From Synechococcus sp. MVIR-18-1 (GTDB lineage Bacteria; Cyanobacteriota; Cyanobacteriia; PCC-6307; Cyanobiaceae): a stretch of 64,000 nt of DNA. Position numbers and translations under genes: made by a program. The notes below the pieces were generated by a model that worked only from the letters and a program-made list of their open reading frames with translations, was not told the DNA's origin and made no database searches. Positions 1-8,448 of this stretch are shown in pieces. Position 1 is the stretch's first letter; each line of letters begins with the position of its first letter. Where the stretch lies: NCBI RefSeq assembly GCF_014279835.1, contig NZ_CP047942.1:248001-312000 (forward strand). Direction: 5' to 3'.

Positions 1-350
1 CTTTTGGGCTACATTCTCTACTGGGTGAAAATGGGATTAACCTCTCTGGTGGACAAAGGCAAAGAATTGCACTAGCTCGAGCTTTCTATAGGGATTCGAA
101 ATTTTTAGTTCTTGATGAAGCAACCAGTGCTCTTGACAACAAGACTGAATCTGATGTCATTCAATCACTTGAAATTGTCGGGAGACGTTGTACAACCGTT
201 GTAATTGCTCATCGTCTTTCCACTATACAAAGATGTGATCGTATATACGAATTTGATAATGGCAAAATCGTTTGCTCAGGCAATTACCAAGAGCTTCAAC
301 AACGATCAGAAAGCTTTAGGAACTTAGTGAGGCTGCAAGACTCATATTAG
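1..350 (+). CDS. ABC exporter ATP-binding domain, C-terminal end (5' partial)
   Basis: Only the last 115 codons lie in the window; the gene starts upstream. The visible part is the nucleotide-binding domain of an ABC transporter: the signature LSGGQRQR at about bases 39-63, Walker B (FLVLDEATSALD) at about 102-137, and the H-loop (VIAHRLST) near 200-223. The domain sits at the very C-terminus, as in MsbA-type exporters with a fused membrane domain, which is inferred because the membrane part is not visible. Its AT-rich composition matches the glycosyltransferases that follow, so it probably belongs to the same polysaccharide or lipopolysaccharide export locus. The stop TAG is at 348-350, facing the convergent glycosyltransferase gene. 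Confidence 0.85.
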   Translation, partial: FGLHSLLGENGINLSGGQRQRIALARAFYRDSKFLVLDEATSALDNKTESDVIQSLEIVGRRCTTVVIAHRLSTIQRCDRIYEFDNGKIVCSGNYQELQQRSESFRNLVRLQDSY

Positions 351-355
351 TATAA

Positions 356-1255
356 TTACTCCCGAGATGATTTCTTTAATCGTAAAAATAATCTTGTCCA
401 CTCCGGAATGACTGAGATTCTCAACATAAGTAGAAATAGTATTAATCTTATCTTCTGCCTTAAAGGAACTGATATTCTAATCACTTTAAAAAATTCTTTG
501 ATAAATGGTCGTAAATGTAGTAAAAGTGCAATCAGTTCTCTTATAATGTTCCCCTTTGCTCGATCAAACTGGCCACCGAGTAATCGTTTGCACTTTATCA
601 TATGCGCCTTTTTGTCTCGAGCTGGATGCATGGCAATACAGCTTTTCTCATAGAGAACAACTGTTCCTATCTTTTGATTAGCTTTTAGACAAAAATCACG
701 ATCTCCTCCAGATTTTAAAGTTGAATTGAAGCCATTTAATTCTAGGATATCTTCACTTCTTACCCATAAGTTTGCAGTGATTCCATATTTACCCCCCTGA
801 ACAAACTTTTTTTGTGTCATTCCAAAATATATATCTGTCAGATCGGCTAAGTTTGGGGGTGAACAAGATGGGATGATTTCTACTTCTCCGGCGATAATGA
901 TTGATCTTTCCATTTGATTTGACTTTGACAAAAAACTAGTTACCCCTTGTTCTATCCAGTCTTCTTTTAGGACACAGTCGGCATCAGTGAAGGCCACAAG
1001 ATTCGATTTAATAAGTGATAAGGCTTTATTCCTAGCAGCATATGATCCAGGTGTTACACATTGAATTAGATGGCATGGAAATGATGTGTCTGGCAGCCGG
1101 ATAGGTATTTCTGAATGATTATCTACTACGATGACTTGGATCAGCTCCAGGTTGATCGTTTGTTTGCTTAATGAAAGTAATAGTTGATCAAGACCAGTCT
1201 GATCATTGTAAACTGGAATGATAATATCAAGATTTGTGGTTAATGATTCAATCAT
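356..1255 (-). CDS. Family 2 glycosyltransferase
   Basis: A 299-residue protein with the GT-A fold of family 2 glycosyltransferases. The N-terminus reads DIIIPVYNDQ (residues 10-19), and a DADC acid motif at about residue 92 corresponds to the DxD nucleotide-sugar/metal site. A basic C-terminal segment with hydrophobic helices suggests membrane association. It probably transfers a sugar onto a lipid-linked surface glycan; donor and acceptor cannot be read from sequence. Its ATG overlaps the stop of the upstream glycosyltransferase by 4 bases (ATGA), so the two are translationally coupled. AT-rich codon use sets it apart from the core genes to the right. Confidence 0.85.
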   Translation of the reverse strand: MIESLTTNLDIIIPVYNDQTGLDQLLLSLSKQTINLELIQVIVVDNHSEIPIRLPDTSFPCHLIQCVTPGSYAARNKALSLIKSNLVAFTDADCVLKEDWIEQGVTSFLSKSNQMERSIIIAGEVEIIPSCSPPNLADLTDIYFGMTQKKFVQGGKYGITANLWVRSEDILELNGFNSTLKSGGDRDFCLKANQKIGTVVLYEKSCIAMHPARDKKAHMIKCKRLLGGQFDRAKGNIIRELIALLLHLRPFIKEFFKVIRISVPLRQKIRLILFLLMLRISVIPEWTRLFLRLKKSSRE

Positions 1256-2172
1256 TTTTGTCGGGATTTCTGATGATCAGTCATAATTGGGGGGATTACT
1301 CTTGTGATTCCTGATCGCCCAATCATTGTTGCAATACAGTATATAAGGCCTTGCAGAGAAGGTTTTCTTGCTAGCCTAAAAAGTGGTTGAAGTAAATTCA
1401 GTAGATAGTAAAAGATTCCCAATTGCTGTCTTCTAATTAGCTCAAAGCGACCTTCTCCATACTTTAATGATCTCAGATAGGACACTTGCGAGGAGTGATG
1501 ATCAATCAGTATTCCTGGATAGGTTATTAATATTGCATTCGTTCTAAACATTCTTATTAAAAAGTCTGTTTCTTCATTTGATATTATAGTGTGGTCGCCA
1601 GGCCCAATCGTTTCATCGAAAATCATAGATATTCTTGATAGCGAACTTCGTTTGCAGAAAATGTTTGATGTCTCGGCTTTGGAATTAAATACGTCTAGAA
1701 TATTTTTAATAGTCTTTACATGGGCCTTGTTATCCCCGCCATGACGGCTTGAGGGTAATCGTCTTTTCTGGCCAATAATAATGTCGGCAAGTGGATTGAT
1801 GTGAAATGCGTCTTTTATCTTGCCTACTGTATCATTCACGAAAATACAATCGTCATCTGGGAAGGCAATAATATCTGTCTGCAGCAACTTGGCTCCAAGA
1901 TTTCGGGCTTTAGATGCTGATTTGAACGTGACTCGACGATGCTCAATTAGCAGTTTATTTGACCAACGAATGATTACTTGATCTAAGAAGCCATATTTAT
2001 TCTGATCTATGACTACGATTTTCTCAGGGATATTGGGTTGATTCCAAATTGATTCTAATAACTGATTGAGTTCACTTGTTCTTCCATAGGTTGGAATGAC
2101 TAGGCCAAGGGTTTCGGGACGGTTATTGATTTCCATTGATTTGGAATTCTTAGATTCATCGTAATTGAGCAT
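1252..2172 (-). CDS. Family 2 glycosyltransferase
   Basis: A 306-residue family 2 glycosyltransferase. The Rossmann-like start LGLVIPTYGRTSELNQLL (about residues 22-39) and the acidic motif AFPDDDC (about 105-111) are the usual donor-binding elements; a hydrophobic C-terminal stretch may anchor it to the membrane. It is the first gene of a two-gene minus-strand unit with the next glycosyltransferase, overlapping by ATGA. Its 5' end faces the O-antigen-ligase-like gene across a 172-base AT-rich spacer that must hold both promoters, although no clear consensus was seen there. Sugar specificity is unknown. Confidence 0.85.
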   Translation of the reverse strand: MLNYDESKNSKSMEINNRPETLGLVIPTYGRTSELNQLLESIWNQPNIPEKIVVIDQNKYGFLDQVIIRWSNKLLIEHRRVTFKSASKARNLGAKLLQTDIIAFPDDDCIFVNDTVGKIKDAFHINPLADIIIGQKRRLPSSRHGGDNKAHVKTIKNILDVFNSKAETSNIFCKRSSLSRISMIFDETIGPGDHTIISNEETDFLIRMFRTNAILITYPGILIDHHSSQVSYLRSLKYGEGRFELIRRQQLGIFYYLLNLLQPLFRLARKPSLQGLIYCIATMIGRSGITRVIPPIMTDHQKSRQK

Positions 2173-2344
2173 AGGGTTGCAGTTTGTTTTTTATTGTAAT
2201 TTGAAAGATTGTTTATTGATTGATGATATCTATAGCATTGCCTGGCTTATTTTTATGTAGCTTTTGAATTGGTTCTCTTCGTCTTGTGCTCAACATGAGG
2301 TTGTTGACATTATCGCAGTACACATCCCTGGCTCGTGAATTCTA

Positions 2345-3676
2345 GTGGCTAGTACCCCTATCCTGATGAGTGGCTTGATAGGATTAAGTAATAATGTATT
2401 GTTTGCCGTGAAGCTTGCCATTCGTCGATATATGTTGACATTCGGATTTGCGTTTTGGTTATGGGCCTTTCTTTTTGCTCGTATTCCCTTGGCTGTCATT
2501 CAGGACCTTGTAGGCTTGGATTCGCGTCCATTCGTATTGATCAATTTGATCAGCGTAGGGATTGCTGCGTTCATTATTTTTGACAAGGGCTTGGCTACTC
2601 ATAGAGTTTTGTTGAGTCGATGGATGTTGATTGGTGTTGGAGCTTTTGTTGGTTTTTGGCTTATATATCTCTTAAGGTTGCTTTTTGATAGTTATATAAT
2701 TCCAATAGAATTCTTTCAAAGCTCTTTTGCTTTAGTTAAGAGCTTTGTGAATACTACCTTAGTCCCGATAGTGTGCCTTCCATTGATTTTAAGTGTAAGC
2801 CCCAACAGGTATTCTTTAGATTTGTGTGTTGGATTGGGAAGCCTTTCGGTGCTCTCAGGTGAGATTGCTTATGTCACTCGTCCGGTTGTTGATCGTCTTT
2901 TTGATACTCGTTTTAGCTTTGAGGATCTTAATCCTATACCTGCTGGTTACTCATCTGCTTCGCTTGTTATCTTGGGCATCTTGATTCTTTTTCTGGGTAG
3001 GCACTATTTGCAGAGATCTGATGCTTTTTGGTGTCGGACGAATGCAATCTTTGCGATATTGGTAGGACTTTGGGGTATCCAGCTGTCTCAAACGAGAAGT
3101 GCTTTCCTGTCGATTATTCCTATGTTTATATTTTGCCTCTATGCACTTTGGCTGGCTCGCCGCGAGTTGGGATGGTTGTTCTCTGGAGGATTAGCTCTTT
3201 TCATAGCATTGTGTGCTCCTTTGGTTGTTGGTCTGCTGGGACGTGGTATCTCGAGTGACCCAAGCGTTGTTGGTCGTCTTATTTTAATTAAGGAGTCTTT
3301 CCACTTGATCATCCAACATCCTTTTTTAGGGACTGGTTTTCAATCGCAAGGCTTGCTCAAATCGGTAGCAGAACCTCTTCCTTTGTGGTACCCTCATAAT
3401 CTGTTCTTGGAAACCTATTTGATCGGCGGATTATTTTTATTATTACTGTTGTTGATGTTCATATCTATTGTATTGAAACAGGGTTCGATTTGCCTTCGAA
3501 GCCATGATTTTCAGGATCACGATAGTCTTATGCTCTCTGCTGTTTTCTTCCTCTGGGTCCAGGCATTTATTCATTCTTTGTTCTCTGGACATCTAGCTCT
3601 GATTCCTGGCTTTTGGGTAGGAGGAATGATCGTTATCATTCTTGGATCGCAAAAACTCTCCGTTCAATATGACTAG
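2345..3676 (+). CDS. O-antigen ligase/polymerase-like membrane protein (Wzy/WaaL type)
   Basis: A 443-residue polytopic inner-membrane protein with about ten or more hydrophobic helices. The Wzy_C-type region is recognisable near residues 315-375: a segment ending GTGF, then a periplasmic loop with the conserved PHN (WYPHNLFLETY), then a Leu-rich helix. These proteins polymerise O-antigen repeats or ligate glycans to lipid A; which of the two cannot be decided here. The start is GTG at 2345; an ATG at 2366 is an alternative. It sits among glycosyltransferase genes and shares their AT-rich composition, which supports a surface-glycan role. Confidence 0.8.
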   Translation: MASTPILMSGLIGLSNNVLFAVKLAIRRYMLTFGFAFWLWAFLFARIPLAVIQDLVGLDSRPFVLINLISVGIAAFIIFDKGLATHRVLLSRWMLIGVGAFVGFWLIYLLRLLFDSYIIPIEFFQSSFALVKSFVNTTLVPIVCLPLILSVSPNRYSLDLCVGLGSLSVLSGEIAYVTRPVVDRLFDTRFSFEDLNPIPAGYSSASLVILGILILFLGRHYLQRSDAFWCRTNAIFAILVGLWGIQLSQTRSAFLSIIPMFIFCLYALWLARRELGWLFSGGLALFIALCAPLVVGLLGRGISSDPSVVGRLILIKESFHLIIQHPFLGTGFQSQGLLKSVAEPLPLWYPHNLFLETYLIGGLFLLLLLLMFISIVLKQGSICLRSHDFQDHDSLMLSAVFFLWVQAFIHSLFSGHLALIPGFWVGGMIVIILGSQKLSVQYD

Positions 3677-3873
3677 TTTGCTGGCCTCGTCAATGTTCTT
3701 GGTCAAACAGTTGAAGTTCTAATCATTGTTGGCTTGCATGATCTATTCCCTAAGGCTATATATTCGGCTTTGGTGTTTCCTTGCTTGCTGCTCTGCGCTT
3801 TTGAAGTGTAAAATTCTATAGTGAGTCGCAGGTATGCTGCAAGATAAGTATATGATTTGAATCAATAAATTGA

Positions 3874-4026
3874 CTAAATAAAGGGTGCAACGACTGACCC
3901 CTGGGTGAAGAGAAGTAGCGCTCCTATGAAAACAATCGTGATAATCAAAGGTGCTAACCAGTACTTCTTGCGGACTTTCGTAAAGTCCGAGATGTCCCTG
4001 GTGAGATCAAGAAATGCTTCAATTAT
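3874..4026 (-). pseudogene. DUF5989-like small membrane protein, no canonical start codon
   Basis: A 50-codon reading frame beginning right after the stop codon of the SxtJ gene and in the same frame as it. It encodes a short basic segment with VRKKYW followed by one hydrophobic helix and a TQGSVVAPFI end. This matches my knowledge of DUF5989, a roughly 50-residue membrane family that commonly follows a carbamoyltransferase and SxtJ. The first codons after the TGA are ATA-ATT, and there is no ATG, GTG or TTG in frame before the conserved part. It may therefore be dead, may use ATT/ATA, or may be made by read-through. Because the neighbouring carbamoyltransferase is clearly broken, decay is the likeliest reading. 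Confidence 0.6.
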
Positions 4027-4419
4027 TCAAAAGATGCGTGTGGTGTCGATGTGTTTGTTTGATATAATCTCTCTGTAGGTCTTTAAACTTTTTCGTTGTT
4101 CCCTTAGGGGATCATATCTGTAGAGGCGCATGATGTAGGCATTTGGTTGGAGCACTACTACGAAAACCAGGCCGAGGATGATATAGCTGTTTATCCAGCC
4201 AAGGGCATCTCCAAGTGCCATCCAGCCTTTGTATGGGTAATGAAGAAGTTGGGGTGCGGTAAGTCCGAGGATTAGTCCAGGTATGCCTACCCTAAGTGTC
4301 CATGCTCTAAATCCATGGCCAGTAAAGGTAGGCAATATCCAACCGATCAATATGGGGAATGCTAATCCAATTAGTAAGCAGAACTCACGAAGTTGTTTTT
4401 TGGAAATTGTTTCTTTCAT
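4027..4419 (-). CDS. SxtJ-family membrane protein
   Basis: A 130-residue protein with four hydrophobic stretches and a basic C-terminal tail after a LYRYDPL motif; the segment GWMALGDALGWINS is typical of the SxtJ family, named after a saxitoxin-cluster protein of unknown function. ATG at 4419 is preferred over TTG at 4425. It begins 2 bases after the stop of the carbamoyltransferase remnant and is followed in the same frame by the DUF5989 remnant, the usual order of that three-gene module. The frame is intact, but since its carbamoyltransferase partner is broken, it may no longer have a function. Confidence 0.7.
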   Translation of the reverse strand: MKETISKKQLREFCLLIGLAFPILIGWILPTFTGHGFRAWTLRVGIPGLILGLTAPQLLHYPYKGWMALGDALGWINSYIILGLVFVVVLQPNAYIMRLYRYDPLREQRKSLKTYREIISNKHIDTTRIF

Positions 4420-4421
4420 AA

Positions 4422-5038
4422 TCAATCGAGTTCAAATTCGTCCATCCAGGTCTCATCTTCCTCGGCCTTGGGTTGTTCAGTCTTGAAATGAGTCTAATTT
4501 TGCGGCACTAATATTCATCTCAGTTCTCATATAGCATCGATAGGCACTTGAGGTGTGCATACAATTGGCCCCCTCTAACGTTGTAAGAAGTATTGACGAG
4601 TGTTGGACAGCTTGTTCTTTGTTTGAAGGCGTTAATTAGATCGTAGTAGCGAGGGTTTGTTCTTCTGCTGACTGTTTGTACCCTTGCTGAGTAATCAACG
4701 TGTGTGACTGCAGGAAGTGATGACCTCGGGATATTGAGTTTTTCGATGCTAAAAAGTTTATTTTCTTCCTCGGCATTTGCTTGCAAAGTTCTTTCTTTAC
4801 TGGCGCGACAAGGAGCATGTAGGGACTATTTGAATTCATTTCAAATTGATTGCTGACGTCTTCTTCCAGTACTGAAGGGGCAAAGGGTCGAAAGCTTTCT
4901 CTATATTTGATTTTTCTGTTCATTGCGCTCTGCATCTTCTGGTTGCGCGGATCGCCCAGGCTTGATCTTGCTACCCAGTCATCTTGGCCCAAATTCCATC
5001 GGACCATTGAACCAGCCGATTACACGCCCATTTTCAAG
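4422..5038 (-). pseudogene. Carbamoyltransferase (NodU/CmcH type) C-terminal remnant, multiple frameshifts
   Basis: Pieces of one carbamoyltransferase C-terminal domain can be followed in order through different frames: GWFNGPMEFGPR, then SLGDPRN, KIKYRESFRPFAPSVL, VAPVKKE, AVTHVDYSAR, NPRYYDLINAFK, VNTSYNVRGG, IVCTP and a final KTEQPKAEEDETW...FELD ending at the TGA at 4422-4424. A stop (4979-4981) lies just after GPR. Frame changes occur near 4970, near 4790 in an A/G run, near 4570 in a C run, and at least twice between 4550 and 4480. The N-terminal catalytic half is missing. In intact relatives this domain carbamoylates a sugar or antibiotic hydroxyl group. It is a decayed gene and cannot make a functional protein. 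Confidence 0.85.
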
Positions 5039-5998
5039 TTGTTTTGCGAGTCTTTCAAATAACCCTGGATTCTCGAGCAAATGATTCACGCGCTCCCGCA
5101 ATTGGGCAGGCGTACTAAAGAAGCCTTCGTCCGGGTAATGGGGTAAGAGAGCACGGTGCTCGCTGGAGTCTTGATAAACCCCGCAACCACCGATGGCTCC
5201 GATTTCGTAAGAGCGATCAGTCGATAGGACCCCATTGGCTTGACGAAGGAGCCCTAGAACAATGCCTGCATTGTGAATTTCCTGGCAGTAGGCCTCACCG
5301 GTGACAGCTGGCTGGACGTCCCAGCCGGGAGTGTTCAGGCCTCTCCAGTTATTTCCATGGATACGCCTCCGTACTTCTGGCAGATCTTGGAGAGCCTCCA
5401 GCCAGGGCAGGCGCTCTGCTGCACCAGTGCCCACGAAGAGCACGTCTGCAGTTTGGTTTTTTGATTTCTCTATGGGTGGATGATGCAGGGCTGGGTCATA
5501 AGCGAAAGGCAACCAGCTGATGGAAGGAGCCCCGGCTTTCTCTAACCGTTTGCAGCGAGCCTGCTTTGTGCTGAAAATATGGTCGTAGTGGCGAAGGTTT
5601 CGCAGAAAGCTGCGGCGGCGATGAATCGGATTCCAGGGGTCGTCTGTGAGGTAGTTAGCGATTCGCCCACCTCCCTCCTTGATCGCATTGAAGATTGAGG
5701 TTTGGAAAGGAAGGATGCCGGTCACCAAAACCAGCCTTGGTTGCATCGTTCGGATTGTCTCTTTCAACTTCCGCTGAAAGTCCCACCATTCCCAACTGCG
5801 TCGATCGGCTAGGCGGTAAAACAATTTTCCCCTCAGCCTCTGCATAGAAGGCGAAAACTTTGGAGCTGGAGAGCTGTATGTCACACACAAATCTCTTCCG
5901 ACCTTCAACCCGAGAGTTTCGCTGCTTCGAAAGAGCTTTGTGCCAAGAGCTTCCGGCAGACTGGTATCAGCAATTAAGAGCAGGGGCAGCTGAGGCAA
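4979..5998 (-). CDS. CgeB-like family 1 glycosyltransferase with a foreign C-terminal tail
   Basis: A protein of about 339 residues resembling the CgeB/glycosyltransferase family 1 group: an N-terminal Rossmann region (LLLIADTSLPEALGTKLF), a middle segment ending VLFVGTG, and a C-terminal donor-binding part (SYEIGAIGGCGVYQDSSEHR). The last 20 or so residues (LENGRVIGWFNGPMEFGPR) do not belong to the family; they match the start of the carbamoyltransferase C-terminal domain, so a deletion appears to have joined the two genes. TTG at 5998 is chosen because TTG at 6055 would overlap the divergent helicase start; neither has a visible ribosome-binding site. The core fold looks complete, so activity may be retained. 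Confidence 0.7.
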   Translation of the reverse strand: MPQLPLLLIADTSLPEALGTKLFRSSETLGLKVGRDLCVTYSSPAPKFSPSMQRLRGKLFYRLADRRSWEWWDFQRKLKETIRTMQPRLVLVTGILPFQTSIFNAIKEGGGRIANYLTDDPWNPIHRRRSFLRNLRHYDHIFSTKQARCKRLEKAGAPSISWLPFAYDPALHHPPIEKSKNQTADVLFVGTGAAERLPWLEALQDLPEVRRRIHGNNWRGLNTPGWDVQPAVTGEAYCQEIHNAGIVLGLLRQANGVLSTDRSYEIGAIGGCGVYQDSSEHRALLPHYPDEGFFSTPAQLRERVNHLLENPGLFERLAKQLENGRVIGWFNGPMEFGPR

Positions 5999-6032
5999 AG
6001 CGAGTGATGTTGTTTGTAGATAGTCTCGCTTG

Positions 6033-8444
6033 ATGAGTTTTCTCTCAGGCCTCAATGACGCCCAAAAGCGGGCAGTTGATCACCATGAAGGGCCTCTTCT
6101 GGTGGTTGCGGGAGCTGGGAGCGGAAAAACGCGGGCACTCACCCACAGGATTGCCCACCTCATTGGGGAACATGGGGCCGATCCGGCCCAGATCCTGGCG
6201 GTGACGTTCACCAATAAGGCTGCCCGCGAGATGAAAGAGCGGTTGGAGATGCTTCTGGCGCAACGCTTAGCCCAAAGTCAATTTGGTCAGCCCTGGAGCA
6301 CGCTTCCTCCGGTGGAGCAGCGCCAGTTGCGCACGCGGATTTATCGCGAGGTCACGAAAGAATTATGGATCGGCACCTTCCATGCCTTGTTTGCACGGAT
6401 GTTGCGTTTCGATATTGATAAATTTAAGGATCCAGAAGGCCTCACCTGGACGAAGCAATTCTCTATTTATGACGAGGCGGATGCTCAGAGTTTGGTCAAG
6501 GAGATTGTGACCCAAGAGTTGCAGCTTGACCCAAAACGCTTTGAGCCTAAAAAAGTGCGCTGGGCGATTAGTAACGCCAAAAATCAAGGTTGGTCACCCG
6601 ATGATTTAGAAGCCAACGCCGAAGGACAGCGGGGCAAGCTCAGTGCCGATGTGTACAGGCGCTATCGCAAGGCTCTGGCTGCAAACAATGCCCTCGATTT
6701 TGATGACCTTCTGCTCTTGCCCGTGCAGTTGCTTCAGCAAAATGAGCAAGTGCGTGGGTATTGGTATCGCCGGTTTCGGCATGTGCTTGTGGATGAATAT
6801 CAAGATACGAATCGCACCCAGTATGAGTTGATCAAACTGTTGGTGACGGATGGAAAAGAGCCGCAACAAGTGGACGATTGGTCCGGCCGCTCGGTGTTTG
6901 TGGTGGGTGATGCGGACCAAAGTATTTACAGCTTTCGTGCCGCCGATTTCACGATTTTGATGGGTTTTCAGGACGACTTTGGTGACAAAGCTCCTGATGA
7001 TGTCACACAGACGATGGTGAAACTGGAGGAAAATTATCGCTCTACCGCCACGATTTTAGAAGCAGCTAATGCGCTGATATCCAATAACAGCGAGCGGATC
7101 GATAAGGTGCTGCGCCCCACGCGTGGTGAGGGTGAGTTGATCTCACTTACCCGCTGCGATGACGAAATTGCTGAAGCGGAAGCGGTGGTGCATCGGATGC
7201 GAATGATGGAGGCCGCCAATCCAGATCTCAGCTGGAAAGACATGGCCGTGCTGTATCGAACCAATGCCCAGTCTCGAGCGATTGAAGAATCCCTGGTGCG
7301 CTGGCGCATCCCCTACGTGGTGGTGGGGGGTCTGCGTTTTTATGACCGCCGCGAAATTAAAGACTTGCTGGGCTATTTACGCCTCCTGATCAACCCCGCC
7401 GACACCGTCAGCTTGCTGCGGGTGATCAACGTGCCCAAGCGCGGGATCGGTAAAACCACCATTCAGCGCTTAACCGACGCTTCCAATCAGCTGGGGATCC
7501 CGCTGTGGGATGTGGTCAGCGATCCCGAGGCGGTGCGCTCCCTGGGCGGTCGTTCCGCCAGGGGGTTGCTGCAGTTCTGTGAATTGATCAACGGCATGAA
7601 GGAGCGCATTCATGTTGCGACCCCATCCGAACTCATCCAAGAGGTGATGGAAAAGAGCGGATATGTGAGCGAGTTGATCGCTGATGGTTCCGATGAGGCC
7701 GAAGAACGCCGCCGCAATCTGCAGGAGTTGGTGAATGCGGGTCTCCAATATCAGGAAGAAAATGATGAGGGAGACCTCGAGGGATTTTTGGCCTCCGCCG
7801 CGCTCGCCAGTGATGCGGATAGCAAGGACACGGCAGCAGACAGGGTCACCTTGATGACGTTGCACAGCAGTAAGGGACTCGAATTTCCCGTGGTGTGCCT
7901 GGTTGGGCTGGAGCAGGGGTTGTTCCCTAGCTATCGCTCCCTGGATGATCCAGCGTCGCTGGAGGAGGAGCGCCGTCTTTGCTATGTGGGCATCACCCGG
8001 GCCAAAGAGCGTTTATTCATCTCCCACGCCAGTGAGAGGAGGTTGTGGGGAGGGATGCGTGAGCCGGCGATGCCCAGCGTGTTTCTGTCCGAATTGCCGG
8101 AAGGTCTTGTTCAGGGCGATGTCCCTCGAAGCGGAGGAGCGGCGCTGCGGCGTGAGCAGCGCCTCGAGCGACTTACCCGCGTGGACCGCAATGACTCACA
8201 ACGGGTGGCCTCGGGTGGAGCATCTGGAGCGCCAGCCAATGCCGTGCGTCGCCGCCAGGCCGGGCCAGCCCCAGGGAAAAGCTGGAGTGTGGGCGATCAG
8301 GTGGTCCATGCCAGCTTCGGGGTCGGGGAGATCACCCACACCTTTGGTAGTGGCGAAAAGGTGTCGATTGCTGTGAAATTTGCGGGCATGGGGCCCAAAA
8401 TTCTTGACCCGCGCTTGGCACCCATCGAGCCTGCTGGAGGCTGA
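6033..8444 (+). CDS. pcrA: UvrD/PcrA superfamily 1 DNA helicase
   Basis: An 803-residue ATP-dependent 3'-5' DNA helicase for nucleotide-excision and recombination-related repair. Visible motifs: Q-motif (LNDAQ, residues 7-11), Walker A (AGAGSGKT, about 26-33), motif Ia (TFTNKAAREM), motif II (LVDEYQDTN, about 250), motif III (GDADQSIYSFR), motif V (LMTLHSSKGLEF) and motif VI (CYVGITRAKERL). The C-terminal domain (WSVGDQVVHASFGVGEI) is the short Tudor-like tail found in PcrA/UvrD. ATG at 6033 is preferred to TTG at 6030. Cyanobacterial annotations often use uvrD for this gene. It marks the return to GC-rich core sequence after the AT-rich island. Confidence 0.95.
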   Translation: MSFLSGLNDAQKRAVDHHEGPLLVVAGAGSGKTRALTHRIAHLIGEHGADPAQILAVTFTNKAAREMKERLEMLLAQRLAQSQFGQPWSTLPPVEQRQLRTRIYREVTKELWIGTFHALFARMLRFDIDKFKDPEGLTWTKQFSIYDEADAQSLVKEIVTQELQLDPKRFEPKKVRWAISNAKNQGWSPDDLEANAEGQRGKLSADVYRRYRKALAANNALDFDDLLLLPVQLLQQNEQVRGYWYRRFRHVLVDEYQDTNRTQYELIKLLVTDGKEPQQVDDWSGRSVFVVGDADQSIYSFRAADFTILMGFQDDFGDKAPDDVTQTMVKLEENYRSTATILEAANALISNNSERIDKVLRPTRGEGELISLTRCDDEIAEAEAVVHRMRMMEAANPDLSWKDMAVLYRTNAQSRAIEESLVRWRIPYVVVGGLRFYDRREIKDLLGYLRLLINPADTVSLLRVINVPKRGIGKTTIQRLTDASNQLGIPLWDVVSDPEAVRSLGGRSARGLLQFCELINGMKERIHVATPSELIQEVMEKSGYVSELIADGSDEAEERRRNLQELVNAGLQYQEENDEGDLEGFLASAALASDADSKDTAADRVTLMTLHSSKGLEFPVVCLVGLEQGLFPSYRSLDDPASLEEERRLCYVGITRAKERLFISHASERRLWGGMREPAMPSVFLSELPEGLVQGDVPRSGGAALRREQRLERLTRVDRNDSQRVASGGASGAPANAVRRRQAGPAPGKSWSVGDQVVHASFGVGEITHTFGSGEKVSIAVKFAGMGPKILDPRLAPIEPAGG

Positions 8445-8448
8445 GCGG

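Noticed and set aside
2290-2499. Minus-strand open frame before the O-antigen-ligase-like gene
   Set aside because: Antisense to the N-terminal membrane helices of that gene, no family motif.
8380-8448. Upstream extension of cca inside the helicase gene
   Set aside because: Overlaps helicase coding sequence; GTG at 8449 matches the family start.
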